64,000 nucleotides of DNA from Kushneria phosphatilytica (GTDB lineage: Bacteria; Pseudomonadota; Gammaproteobacteria; Pseudomonadales; Halomonadaceae): the NCBI RefSeq assembly GCF_008247605.1, contig NZ_CP043420.1, positions 992,001-1,056,000 of the forward strand. The letters run 5' to 3'. Positions within the stretch are counted from its first letter, which is position 1; every line of letters starts with the position of its first letter. Under the pieces are notes generated by a model. The model saw only the letters and a program-made list of their open reading frames with translations. It was not told the origin of the DNA and searched no databases. The translations under genes were made by a program, and so were the position numbers. Shown here piece after piece: positions 28,208-36,926 of this stretch.

Positions 28208-29440
28208 ATGACTGCTGCTAGCCCCGCCGACAGGTTGCCGGCGACTCTCGAGAAAGGCGCGCCCGTGGCGTCGCATGCCAGCCTGCTGCAGGGTGTGTCG
28301 CTGCCGGCGGCGGCGATCTTCGAGGCGCCGCTGGCGCACAACCTGGCGTGGATGCAGCGCTTCGCCGATGCCCATGGCGCCCGTCTCGCGCCGCACGGCA
28401 AGACCACCATGACGCCTGGGCTGTTCCGGCGGCAGCTCGCCGCCGGCGCCTGGGGCATTACCTTGGCCACCGCGATACAGTGCCGGGCGGCCTTCGCTGC
28501 CGGGGTCGAGCGATTGCTGCTCGCCAACCAGCTGGTCGGTGAGCCCAACATGGCGATCATCGCCGAGCTGATCGAGGCCGGTGCCGAGTTCCATTGTGTG
28601 GTCGACGGGGCGGATAACGTCGCTGCGCTGGGGCGTTATTTTGCTGCTCGCGGGCAGAGGCTCAACGTGCTGATCGAGCTGGGTGTGCCGGGCGGGCGCT
28701 GCGGCTGTCGCGATGCTGACCAGGTTGCAGCGCTGGTGGCGGCGATCGCCGAGCAGCCGGCCCTGGTGCTGGCCGGTATCGAAGGTTACGAGGGCATGAT
28801 CTCAGGTGGCGACGAGGTGGCCGCGGTGTGCGCTTACGGCGAACGGTTGGTGGAGACCGTCAGGGCACTGCGGGCTAGCGGGGTACTCCAGCGCGAGGCG
28901 CCGATCGTCACCGCCTCCGGGTCGAAGTGGTTCGATCTGATCGCCGAAGCATTCGACCGCGCGGAGTTGCGCGAGCACTACATGCCAGTGCTGCGCCCGG
29001 GATGCTACGTGGTCCACGATCACCGGCTCTACGCCGGCGCCATGGCCGCGGTGAAGGCGCGTCATCCCGGGCTCGAGGGTGAGCTCAAGCCGGCGCTCGA
29101 GGTGTTTGCCCACGTACAGTCACTGCCCGAGCCGGGACTGGCGATCGTCGCTCTGGGCAAGCGTGACATCGGTCATGAGCCGGACCTGCCGTTGCCGCTG
29201 CGGTTGTATCCAGTGGCTTCGACGACGACCGCGACGCCAAGAGACGTGAGCGCCTGGCGCACCACGCATATCATGGATCAGCACGTCTTTTTGGCCATTC
29301 CCGACGATGCCGAGGTGGCGGTCGGCGACGTGATCGCCTTCGGTACTTCGCATCCCTGTCTGACCTTCGACAAATGGCGCCGGGTGCTGCTGGTTGATGA
29401 CGCACTGGGCGTGCGAGAGGTAATGGAAACCCGGTTCTGA
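28208..29440 (+). CDS. D-amino-acid dehydratase/deaminase, fold type III PLP (DSD1-like)
   Basis: A 410-residue alanine-racemase-fold PLP enzyme. The Schiff-base lysine is K65 in APHGKTTMTPG, with the beta strands VASHASLL and VLIELGVPGGRCG around the barrel. The C-terminal zinc pair H382 and C384 in GTSHPCLTF is the mark of the eukaryotic-type D-serine/D-threo-3-hydroxyaspartate dehydratase group, which eliminates water to give keto acid and ammonia. Which D-amino acid is used cannot be decided. Start at 28208 has GGAGA upstream. Divergent from the RidA-like gene over 154 bases. Confidence 0.87.
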   Translation: MTAASPADRLPATLEKGAPVASHASLLQGVSLPAAAIFEAPLAHNLAWMQRFADAHGARLAPHGKTTMTPGLFRRQLAAGAWGITLATAIQCRAAFAAGVERLLLANQLVGEPNMAIIAELIEAGAEFHCVVDGADNVAALGRYFAARGQRLNVLIELGVPGGRCGCRDADQVAALVAAIAEQPALVLAGIEGYEGMISGGDEVAAVCAYGERLVETVRALRASGVLQREAPIVTASGSKWFDLIAEAFDRAELREHYMPVLRPGCYVVHDHRLYAGAMAAVKARHPGLEGELKPALEVFAHVQSLPEPGLAIVALGKRDIGHEPDLPLPLRLYPVASTTTATPRDVSAWRTTHIMDQHVFLAIPDDAEVAVGDVIAFGTSHPCLTFDKWRRVLLVDDALGVREVMETRF

Positions 29441-29701
29441 GTGTTAATGGCACGGCGAACTGGAAGTGGCGGCAAAGCCCTGCTTCACCTCTTCATGAGC
29501 CTATCGAGGCCGAGCAGTACGGTGTCTCGATGGCCTCACTGGCGCTGTGTCATACATCGGATAGTGCCTCAGTGCGAGGATACGAACTCCGCTGTCGCAT
29601 GCGCGAGGGCAGCTACTACGGCATCGAGGCGTACGTTAACGTGAAATACGTGCTGATGAGCGGGCTGGATCGCTGATCTGATTCACGCTGGGCGTTGCGC
29701 A

Positions 29702-30625
29702 CTAGCGCAGTGGCCCGGCGCTCTGGCCGTAATGCAGTGCTTCTATCTCGCGCAGTCGCGGTGTGGCGAAATCGATGAACGCCCGCACCCTGGCGGCGGC
29801 TCGGCGCCCCTCGACATGGACGAGATGAATCGGCAGGGGTGCAGGCTCGTACGCTTCCAGCACGGTGTCGAGGGTGCCTGAGGCAAGATCCGCGCCCACC
29901 TGGTAGGACAGGACGCGGCACAGCCCCCAGCCCCGCCTGGCAATATCGATGGCGGCGGCCAGGCTGCTGACCGTAAGTTGCGGCGTCACTCTGACGGCCT
30001 GTGATCTGTCCGCGCCGAACCGCCACTCGTTCAGTGGACTGGCAGGGCCGATCGCCACGAGACGATGAGCCGTGAGATCGTCCGGGGTTTGCGGGAGCCC
30101 ACGCTCGGCGAAATATGCCAGCGATCCGCATACGACCTGGCGCACCTGTCCGATACGGATGGCTGTGAGATCGGAAGAGGGCAGGTGGCCGATACGCACG
30201 GCGATATCAAAGCCTTCTTCAAGCAGATTGACGAGGCGGTCGACCATCAGCACATCGGCGCGCACCTGCGGGTGTGCATCGAGAAAATCGGTCAGTACCG
30301 GCGCCACGTGTATGCGTCCGAACTCCTGCGGACAGGTGAGTCGCAATTGCCCCACCGGCGTGTTGGCCGCCCCCGAGGCCGCATCATCGGCTGCCTGCAG
30401 CTGGGTGAGGATTTCCCGCACGTCTTCCAGATACGCACGGCCCGCGTCGGTCAGCCGGACCCGTCGGGTCGAACGGGTGAACAACCGGGCGCCGAGTGTC
30501 TGCTCGAGCGTGTTGATGGCCCGTGTGGCAGAAGGCGGGCTGATTCCCGCTGCGCGGGCACCCCGGGCGAAACCTTCGGCCTCGGCCACGGCCACAAAGA
30601 CTTTCAGCGCCTGTAGTCGATCCAT
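29702..30625 (-). CDS. LysR-family transcriptional regulator
   Basis: A 307-residue LysR protein. The N-terminal helix-turn-helix reads FARGARAAGISPPSATRAINTLEQ, shortened to ARGARAAGISPPSATRAIN, followed by the LFTRSTRRVRLTDAG signature; the effector-binding domain follows from about residue 90. It diverges from the glutathione transferase gene at 30774 over 148 bases and most likely controls it. The spacer contains AT-rich sequence (TTCAATAATCAAAATGG) suited to a LysR binding site. Confidence 0.9.
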   Translation of the reverse strand: MDRLQALKVFVAVAEAEGFARGARAAGISPPSATRAINTLEQTLGARLFTRSTRRVRLTDAGRAYLEDVREILTQLQAADDAASGAANTPVGQLRLTCPQEFGRIHVAPVLTDFLDAHPQVRADVLMVDRLVNLLEEGFDIAVRIGHLPSSDLTAIRIGQVRQVVCGSLAYFAERGLPQTPDDLTAHRLVAIGPASPLNEWRFGADRSQAVRVTPQLTVSSLAAAIDIARRGWGLCRVLSYQVGADLASGTLDTVLEAYEPAPLPIHLVHVEGRRAAARVRAFIDFATPRLREIEALHYGQSAGPLR

Positions 30626-30773
30626 GGGACTTCGATTGTTTCAATAATCAAAATGGTTTCTTTCATGTTAAGGGTATTCTTCCATCTTTCGACGTTAAAT
30701 ACAGTAGGACTGCTCGGGGAGTCAATGCCGATCATGTCCTCCCCCCTGATCTCTCAAGAGAAGGAGTCCTGTG

Positions 30774-31439
30774 ATGTCGAACGTCGATACCCTGAGTACT
30801 GCCCAGCCCTCGGCCCTGACTGAGGCGCCGGTAAAACTCTATCGCAATCCGAAATCCGGCCACTGCCATCGGGTCGAGCTGATGCTCGCGCTGCTGGGCG
30901 TGCCTTATGAAAATATCGATCTCGATATGGCCAATGGCGCTCATCGCGAGCCGGCCTACCTGAAGATCAGTCCGCTGGGGCAGGTGCCGGCCATCGATGA
31001 CAACGGCATTACGCTGGCGGACTCCAACGCCATTATTACCTACCTGGTCGAGCGCTATGGCGAGCCTGCCCTCTGGATTGGTGGCGATCCGCTCGAGAAG
31101 GCGCGGGTCCAGCGCTGGCTCTCCATCGCGGCCGGCGAGATCGCCCACGGCCCCTGTGCCGCGCGGCTGGTGACGGTGTTCAACGCCCCCCTCGACCACG
31201 AAGCCGCCAAGGCGAGTTCGCATACCCTGCTGGCGATGATGGAGGCGCATCTCGACGGCCGCAAATGGCTGGTGAGCGATCATCCGACCCTGGCTGATAT
31301 CGCCGGCTACAGCTATATCGCCCATGCGCCGGAGGGTGGTGTGAGCCTCGATCCCTACCCGCAGGTGCGCGCCTGGCTGTCACGTATCGAGGCGCTGCCG
31401 CATTTCGTCGGCATGGCACGCTCGCCGGTGCTCGCCTGA
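30774..31439 (+). CDS. Glutathione S-transferase
   Basis: A 221-residue GST. The thioredoxin-like N-terminal domain has the YRNPKSGHCHRVELML start (Ser/Cys active-site region) and the glutathione-binding loop PLGQVPAIDDNG then ADSNAIITYLVERYG; the C-terminal helical domain ends with the ALPHFVGM pattern. Start at the ATG at 30774, with AAGGAG seven bases upstream; the adjacent GTG at 30771 is less likely. It conjugates or reduces electrophiles with glutathione; the substrate is unknown. Paired with a divergent LysR gene. Confidence 0.9.
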   Translation: MSNVDTLSTAQPSALTEAPVKLYRNPKSGHCHRVELMLALLGVPYENIDLDMANGAHREPAYLKISPLGQVPAIDDNGITLADSNAIITYLVERYGEPALWIGGDPLEKARVQRWLSIAAGEIAHGPCAARLVTVFNAPLDHEAAKASSHTLLAMMEAHLDGRKWLVSDHPTLADIAGYSYIAHAPEGGVSLDPYPQVRAWLSRIEALPHFVGMARSPVLA

Positions 31440-31508
31440 ATCTTCGGTCACACCTGGCATTCGCCCCCCATACGACTTGAGTTCACAGCCAACGAGAGGA
31501 GGTTGGTC

Positions 31509-33200
31509 ATGACGGAGACGACGTCTGCGCATACGACACCTTTTCATGCGGGAGAGCGCGAAGCTCAGCGGCGAGCCGGTGTTGCACGTCAGGCAGCCGC
31601 TTCCGGGAGCTTCATTCGCGATTATATGCCCGAGCAGCATCGTGAATTTTTCTCCAGTCTGCCGTTTCTGGTCATGGCGGCCGGCGACGATGAAGGTCGC
31701 CCATGGGTGACGCTGCTGGAGGGAGAAGAAGGCTTCATCGATACCCCCAATGCGCGGACACTGGCCATGACGGCCTCGCTCGGGCGCGATGATCCGCTGG
31801 CCTCGGCGCTGCATGCCGGCGCCGATGTCGGCCTGTTGGGGATCGAACTGGCCACGCGTCGCCGCAATCGACTCAATGGTGCGGTTCGCTCGACGGATGG
31901 CTGCCTGATGCTTGAAGTACAGCAGAGCTTTGGCAACTGTCCGCAGTACATCCACGAGCGAGAGTGGCAGCGGGTTGCCCCCGTTACTGTGCCCGAGGCG
32001 ACTGTCTCGGAAGCCCTGGACGCCGGTCAGCGCGCGCGTATCGAAACGGCGGATACGTTTTTCATCGGTTCTGCCTTTGCAGGAAATGAGACCGATGAAG
32101 CGGCAGGGGGAGTACCTCGATCCCGCGGTTACGATGCCTCGCATCGCGGCGGTGAGCCGGGGTTCGTGCGCGTTACCGAGCGGGGGACGCTGCAGTTCCC
32201 GGATTATCCGGGTAACAACTTTTTCAACACGCTGGGCAATCTGATTCGCGACCCGAGGGTAGGGCTGGCGTTTGTCGATTTCGAGACGGGGGGACTGCTG
32301 CAGATGACCGGCCGTGCCTGTATCGACTGGGCGCCACAGCAAACGCATGATCCGAACGCGAAGCGGCTGATCGAGGTAACGGTGGAGCAGGTAGTGGACC
32401 GCCCGGGCGCACTATCACTGCGATGGTGGCAGGCGCAGGCGCCGTTGCAGCTCAAGGTCGTTGACAGAGTGGTCGAAAGCGATCGGATCACCTCCTTTTA
32501 TCTGGCGGATGCCGGAGGTGGAGCGCTTCCCTCGTTTCAGGCTGGCCAGTACCTGCCCATCGAGCTGGACGTGCCGGGGCAGCCGGGTCTTGTCCGACGC
32601 AGTTACTCGCTTTCCGGAGCGCCGCAGGGCGGGGGTTGGCGGCTCAGTATCAAGCGCGAGGAACATGGCATTGCTTCACGCTTTTTACACGATACGGTAA
32701 CCATCGGCGACCGGATCGCGGCGCGGCCGCCCTCGGGCGACTTCGTGCTGCCTCGCGACTCTCGACCGGTGGTACTGGTCAGTGCCGGTGTGGGGATCAC
32801 GCCGATGCTGTCGATGCTGCATGCGCTCGTGGCCGAACGGGATGCCCGCCCGGTCTGGTTCGTGCATGGCGCGCGTAACGGCGCGGCGCACGCGTTCAGG
32901 GAAGAGGTCGAAGCGCTGGTGGCTGCTTCCGGTGAGACAACGGCCGCCAAAACCGCCACTGGTCCTATCAAACACCGGATTTTTTACAGCGCACCCGAGG
33001 CGAATGATCGCCCCGGAGAGGATTACGATGCCGAAGGCAGGATCACGGCGGAGGCACTGCTGGCGCTGGGGGCCGGCAGCGAGTCGCACTATCTGCTCTG
33101 TGGTCCGGCCCGATTTCTCGCTGAACTCAGCGCTGATCTGGAGGCCGGGGGCGTCCCGTCAGAGTGTATCGAATTCGAAACGTTCGGACCGGCGGGCTAG
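31509..33200 (+). CDS. PNPOx-type flavin domain fused to ferredoxin-NAD(P)+ reductase domain
   Basis: A 563-residue fusion. Residues about 35-290 are a pyridoxamine-phosphate-oxidase-like split-barrel flavin domain (FPDYPGNNFFNTLGNLIRD); residues about 305-560 are a ferredoxin reductase-like module with the FAD motif VRRSYSLSG and the NAD(P) motif VSAGVGITPMLSML and the terminal YLLCGPARFL. Close relatives carry an additional C-terminal 2Fe-2S ferredoxin domain; this protein ends at ECIEFETFGPAG, exactly where it would begin, and no ferredoxin sequence follows. It may be a natural truncation or use a separate electron carrier. AGGAGG seven bases upstream supports the ATG at 31509. Confidence 0.85.
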   Translation: MTETTSAHTTPFHAGEREAQRRAGVARQAAASGSFIRDYMPEQHREFFSSLPFLVMAAGDDEGRPWVTLLEGEEGFIDTPNARTLAMTASLGRDDPLASALHAGADVGLLGIELATRRRNRLNGAVRSTDGCLMLEVQQSFGNCPQYIHEREWQRVAPVTVPEATVSEALDAGQRARIETADTFFIGSAFAGNETDEAAGGVPRSRGYDASHRGGEPGFVRVTERGTLQFPDYPGNNFFNTLGNLIRDPRVGLAFVDFETGGLLQMTGRACIDWAPQQTHDPNAKRLIEVTVEQVVDRPGALSLRWWQAQAPLQLKVVDRVVESDRITSFYLADAGGGALPSFQAGQYLPIELDVPGQPGLVRRSYSLSGAPQGGGWRLSIKREEHGIASRFLHDTVTIGDRIAARPPSGDFVLPRDSRPVVLVSAGVGITPMLSMLHALVAERDARPVWFVHGARNGAAHAFREEVEALVAASGETTAAKTATGPIKHRIFYSAPEANDRPGEDYDAEGRITAEALLALGAGSESHYLLCGPARFLAELSADLEAGGVPSECIEFETFGPAG

Positions 33201-33304
33201 CAGCGAAAATACCGACAGAGCCTGCCGACCGCAGGCCGCTCTCTTCTACTGCAGCGGCCATGTCCCTGACGCAAGGAAGCTTGCGAGGTAGCTGCGGCGC
33301 ATAT

Positions 33305-33351
33305 ATTCTCAAAATGAGAATGAAATTATTATTTGTTTTAATTTTGAGAAT
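33305..33351. promoter_or_regulatory. Palindromic operator, Fur-like, ahead of the PNPOx gene
   Basis: The 17-mer ATTCTCAAAATGAGAAT (33305-33321) has seven-base inverted arms. Its left 11 bases are repeated in inverted orientation as ATTTTGAGAAT at 33341-33351, so two overlapping palindromes exist. AATGAGAATGA resembles the first half of Pseudomonas-type Fur boxes. The sequence lies 15 to 61 bases before the GTG of the next gene and is sharply more AT-rich than the surroundings. Confidence 0.5.
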
Positions 33352-33365
33352 GCACGAGGTGCCCA

Positions 33366-33860
33366 GTGAGTGATGTGAACCTGGCGAAACGGTCGGCCGA
33401 GATCCTGAACAATTGCCTCTACGCCAACATTGCGACATCGCGCAACGATGTGCCCTGGAATACACCGGCTACGGCATTGCCGGATAACGAGCTGAACTTC
33501 TACTGGTCGTCCTGGCGATTGGCGGAGCACTCCCGAAACATTGCTGCCAATAGTTCGATATTCATGACCTTTTATGATTCGACGCGGGCGAGAGGCACCA
33601 ACAATCTGAGGTGCCTTTATCTGCAGTGTGTTGCGCGGGAGGTCTCGGATCCGGAGGAAGCGCGCAAGGCTTTCGGCTTGCTCTATCCCGGTGAAAGCGT
33701 TGAGCTGACTAACCCTCTTGATGAGGGCGTCAAGCGTTTTTACTGCGCCGAGCCAAAACAGGCCTGGTTGAATTGCCTTTCCGAGAAGGAGCTGGAACCC
33801 GACACGCTGAAGATGAGAACGGAAGTTCCCCTGGATGAGCTCAGGCAGGCATTGCGCTGA
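33366..33860 (+). CDS. Pyridoxamine 5'-phosphate oxidase-like FMN-binding protein
   Basis: A 164-residue single-domain split-barrel protein with CLYANIATSRNDVPWNTPATAL at the start, shortened here to YANIATSRNDVPWNTP, and FYWSSWRLAEHSRNIAAN, typical of PNPOx-like flavin-binding proteins. Related small proteins include heme-utilisation factors and general stress reductases; which applies is not clear. Start is a GTG at 33366 with GAGG about seven bases upstream. The preceding palindromic Fur-like operator would fit iron control. The LysR gene downstream is 47 bases away on the same strand and may be its regulator. Confidence 0.75.
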   Translation: MSDVNLAKRSAEILNNCLYANIATSRNDVPWNTPATALPDNELNFYWSSWRLAEHSRNIAANSSIFMTFYDSTRARGTNNLRCLYLQCVAREVSDPEEARKAFGLLYPGESVELTNPLDEGVKRFYCAEPKQAWLNCLSEKELEPDTLKMRTEVPLDELRQALR

Positions 33861-33907
33861 GTAGTCGCTGACGGTTTTCAGAGGCGTGTGATCGAAGGAG
33901 TGGTGTA

Positions 33908-34798
33908 GTGGAGGATTTTGAATCTCTCAGAGTGTTTGTCTGTGTTGCCAGTGAGCTGAGTGTGACCGGGGCGGCGCGTCTTTTGGGCAAGAGCCCTTCG
34001 AATGTCACCACGCGGTTGCAGAAACTGGAGGCAAGCATTGGTGCCGAGCTGCTGGTGAGAACCGGGAAAAGCCTTGCCCTGTCCGCCGCGGGTGAGGTCT
34101 TTCTGGAGTATGCCGAGCGCATCCTCAGCCTCCGGGATGAGTCCCTGCATGTCGTTTCGGGAGGCCAGTCTCCCGGAACTCTGCGAATCGGAAGCATGGA
34201 AGCCACGGCTGCGAGTCGTTTGCCAGAGCTTTTGGCAGCTTTTCATCAATCCTTCCCCGAGCATCGGGTGAAGCTCAGCACCAGCCCGTCAATCAGGCTG
34301 CTCGACGATGTTCGAGCGGGCAAACTCGATGGCGCCTTTCTGGCTTTTCCACCTTCGTTTATCGACAGCCCGCTGTCGGAAAAGCTGGATGTGCTGGGAT
34401 TGGCCTTCTGCGATGCCTGGGAGGAGTCACTGATCCTGCTGCATCCGGATACGGGGATCGACAATCCCGGGCTGGAAGATGTTTCAGTCAGAACGCTGGC
34501 GGCATTCCCACCGGGGTGCACCTATCGAAGCATGGCGGAGAGCTGTCTGCAGATACCCGAGCACAAGGAGTGGGTCATCCAGGAGTCGCCGTCCTACCAT
34601 GTGATGGTAGCGCTGGCGTGTACCGGACGATGTGCCACGGTACTGCCCGAGAGTGTTTATCGGAAGATGCTGCCGCCCGACAACCTGCAATGTATTCCGC
34701 TTGGCCGGGTGACCACGAAGCTGGCGTGGCGCAAGGACTATGCCACGCCTGTGTTCGAGGATTTTCGAGCCACGCTGACAAACAGCATGGGCGGGTAA
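33908..34798 (+). CDS. LysR-family transcriptional regulator
   Basis: A 296-residue LysR protein with the winged helix LSVTGAARLLGKSPSNVTTRLQK and the LVRTGKSLALSAAG linker, and an effector domain of about 200 residues. Start is a GTG at 33908 with AAGGAG about eight bases upstream. It is convergent with the sorbosone dehydrogenase-like gene and follows the PNPOx-like gene on the same strand. The DNA-binding helix differs from the other LysR genes in the window, so it is not a recent duplicate of them. Confidence 0.9.
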   Translation: MEDFESLRVFVCVASELSVTGAARLLGKSPSNVTTRLQKLEASIGAELLVRTGKSLALSAAGEVFLEYAERILSLRDESLHVVSGGQSPGTLRIGSMEATAASRLPELLAAFHQSFPEHRVKLSTSPSIRLLDDVRAGKLDGAFLAFPPSFIDSPLSEKLDVLGLAFCDAWEESLILLHPDTGIDNPGLEDVSVRTLAAFPPGCTYRSMAESCLQIPEHKEWVIQESPSYHVMVALACTGRCATVLPESVYRKMLPPDNLQCIPLGRVTTKLAWRKDYATPVFEDFRATLTNSMGG

Positions 34799-34874
34799 GC
34801 CGAATGCCTATCCGGCCCCGCCCGCGCGATGCTTTCTGACAGAGTGTGCATAACAGCATGGATGATCACCGCCA

Positions 34875-36314
34875 TCAGGCGGTGGTCGTGGGCGCCTCGT
34901 CGTCAGTCGTGCCATCTCCTTCAGAAGTGGATTCATCTTTCGTCGAGGAGGAGGCGCGATCCTCGGCTTCGGTGGCCGAGGCGGCGTTCATGTCATCCTT
35001 CCGCTGCGTGCTGTCATTGCCATCGCGTGTGATCCGCCAGACCGTGTTGCTCATGTCGTCGGCCACAATGACCGAGCCATCCGGCGCCACAGTGACGCCC
35101 ACCGGGCGGCCGCGTGTTTTTCCGTCCCCGGTGAGGAACCCGGAAACAAAATCAACGGGGTCGCCGGCAGGATGACCATTCTCGAACGGGACGAAAACGA
35201 CCTTGTAGCCGGCAGGGTTCGAACGGTTCCAACTGCCATGCTCCCCGATGAAGACACCTTGCGTGAATTGACCGCCCACGGCAGCGTTGGAAAAGTCGAC
35301 GCCGAGCGGGGCCCGATGCGAGCCGAGGCTGTAATCCGGTGCGATGGCTGATTTGACCTTCTGCGAATTTTGCGGGCGAACGCGGGGATCGACATGCTGC
35401 CCCCAGTAGCTGTAGGGCCATCCGTAGAAGCCGCCTTCCTGGATGGAGGTGAGGTAGTCGGGCACCAGATTGGGGCCGAGCTCATCACGTTCGTTTGCCA
35501 CCGCCCAAAGCTGGCCCGTGCCCGGCTGAATGGTCAATGCCGTAGGATTGCGTATGCCGGTTGCGTAGGTTCGGTGGGCGCCGGTACCGGGGTCGATTTC
35601 CCAGATTCGGGCCCGATCGACTTCTGCCGCCATGCCGCGCTCGGTAATGTTGCTATTGGAGCCGATACCGACATAAAGGTAACGGCCATCGGCGCTTGCC
35701 GTTAGCGCCTTGGTCCAGTGGTGATTGATTTCGGCAGGCAGTTCGGTAATCACCTCGGGTGCGCTGCTGGCCCGGGTCTGCCCCTCGCGGTAATCGAAAC
35801 GCACCAGTGCATCCTGATTGGCGACATAGAGATCATTACCGACCAGGGCAAGCCCGTAGGGGGCATTGAGATCGTCGGCGAAAACCGTCTGCATCTCATA
35901 GCGGCCGTCATCATCACCATCGCGCAGCAGGGTGAGTCGATCTCCACCTTTAACCGAGGTCGTCCCCCTGGACTTGATCAATCCGGCAATGAAGTCCTTG
36001 GGCCTGAGTTTCGGCGCATTGCCACCTCCCTTGCCTTCTGCAACGAGGATATCGCCGTTGGGCAGTACCAGCGTATGACGCGGTACCTTCAGATCTGTGG
36101 CAATGGCCTGAATCGAATAGCCCTCGGGCACGGTCGGTCTGTGGTCTCCCCATGGAGCGCGTTCCGGGACCGTCATGTTGGGCAAAAGCCCACGCTGTGG
36201 TGCAGGCAATTCGGGATTGGGGCCGTACTGCGGGTCACCTTCAGCGGCACTGGCACTGCTGACGATCAGCAGCATCGAAAGCGGCGCTGCGTAAACCATG
36301 CGAGATAGCATCAT
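34875..36314 (-). CDS. Sorbosone dehydrogenase-family (PQQ-type) six-bladed propeller protein, exported
   Basis: A 479-residue secreted protein. Signal peptide MMLSRMVYAAPLSMLLIVSS with ASAAEGD cleavage region; then a beta propeller with NGDILVAEGKGG, NAPYGLALVGNDLYVAN, GIRNPTALTIQPGTGQLWAVANERDELG and a GEHGSWNRS loop, the pattern of soluble PQQ-dependent aldose/sorbosone dehydrogenases. The substrate is unknown. The last 45 residues are acidic, Ser/Thr-rich low complexity (EAEDRASSSTKDESTSEG), an unusual tail. It overlaps the DUF2231 gene by four bases, so the two are coupled. Confidence 0.87.
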   Translation of the reverse strand: MMLSRMVYAAPLSMLLIVSSASAAEGDPQYGPNPELPAPQRGLLPNMTVPERAPWGDHRPTVPEGYSIQAIATDLKVPRHTLVLPNGDILVAEGKGGGNAPKLRPKDFIAGLIKSRGTTSVKGGDRLTLLRDGDDDGRYEMQTVFADDLNAPYGLALVGNDLYVANQDALVRFDYREGQTRASSAPEVITELPAEINHHWTKALTASADGRYLYVGIGSNSNITERGMAAEVDRARIWEIDPGTGAHRTYATGIRNPTALTIQPGTGQLWAVANERDELGPNLVPDYLTSIQEGGFYGWPYSYWGQHVDPRVRPQNSQKVKSAIAPDYSLGSHRAPLGVDFSNAAVGGQFTQGVFIGEHGSWNRSNPAGYKVVFVPFENGHPAGDPVDFVSGFLTGDGKTRGRPVGVTVAPDGSVIVADDMSNTVWRITRDGNDSTQRKDDMNAASATEAEDRASSSTKDESTSEGDGTTDDEAPTTTA

Positions 36315-36739
36315 GACTGGCCTCCGGCGCCGAGACGGGCATAACCGATCCAGCTGGCCACGAACGCCAGCACGGTCATGACGATCGATAGCACAAGACC
36401 GGTGGGCATCATCGCCCACGCATCCCGGGCATGCACCAGCGCATTGATAAAGCCCAGCACACCACTGGCCAGTAGTAACAAACAGTAGATGGTCGCTGAA
36501 CCACGATGACCATGGCTGCGAAAAAGCCCGGCGATGGCGAACAACAAGGCAAAGCCATTGAAGACGAGACCGCCGACGATCAGCCAGGAGGCAAAGGTTG
36601 CCCACTGGATGTGAAAACTCGACGAATAACTGTAATCGCTCAGGGCGGCACCCAGGAAAAGAGGAAAGGTGCCAGCAAGTAATATGCCATGAAGTGGGGC
36701 CAACCCACTTCGAGGCGTTCGTTCGGCAGTAGCGATCAC
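36311..36739 (-). CDS. DUF2231 family membrane protein
   Basis: A 142-residue protein with four hydrophobic helices and the DUF2231-like opening GLAPLHGILLAGTFPLFLGAALSDYSY, shortened here to LHGILLAGTFPLFLGAALSD, with conserved His and Asp. These proteins are repeatedly found next to sorbosone dehydrogenase-like genes and may pass electrons to quinone, but the function is unproven. Start is a GTG at 36739. The first codons and upstream DNA are repeated in degenerate form at 38881-38949, where the copy reads VIATA then a stop. Confidence 0.85.
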   Translation of the reverse strand: MIATAERTPRSGLAPLHGILLAGTFPLFLGAALSDYSYSSSFHIQWATFASWLIVGGLVFNGFALLFAIAGLFRSHGHRGSATIYCLLLLASGVLGFINALVHARDAWAMMPTGLVLSIVMTVLAFVASWIGYARLGAGGQS

Positions 36740-36810
36740 GGCAAACTCCTTTTGCTGATCGGACGGCTTTGGCAGCCCGGATGCACTGTAGGCAATGTCA
36801 TGAGAATGAC
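36725..36810 (+). repeat. Imperfect direct repeat, copy 1 (intact DUF2231 promoter and start)
   Basis: GGCAGTAGCGATCACGGCAA (36725-36744) and, after a gap, TGTAGGCAATGTCATGAGAA (36787-36806) recur downstream of the MFS gene. Copy 1 contains the first codons of the DUF2231 gene, transcribed on the minus strand, and its upstream DNA. Confidence 0.7.
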
Positions 36811-36876
36811 TGTCAGGCAGTGTAGTTGATTCGTGGTCACCATCATTTTCATCAGCTTAAGCCCTGACTTGCCAGA

Positions 36877-36914
36877 ATACGCAAAAAGCAGCAATATCAT
36901 GCAAAAATATGCAC
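36877..36914 (+). promoter_or_regulatory. Probable operator of the DeoR-family gene
   Basis: Two GCAAAAA repeats lie exactly 20 bases apart (36881-36887 and 36901-36907), two helical turns, and the second sits in TGCAAAAATATGCA, an inverted repeat. The stretch is AT-rich and ends 13 bases before the start codon, suggesting autoregulation by the DeoR-type protein. Confidence 0.45.
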
Positions 36915-36926
36915 AAGAGGGCATGA

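Noticed and set aside
31380..32348. 322-codon minus-strand frame opposite the PNPOx-FNR gene
   Set aside because: Antisense shadow; no motif or start signal.
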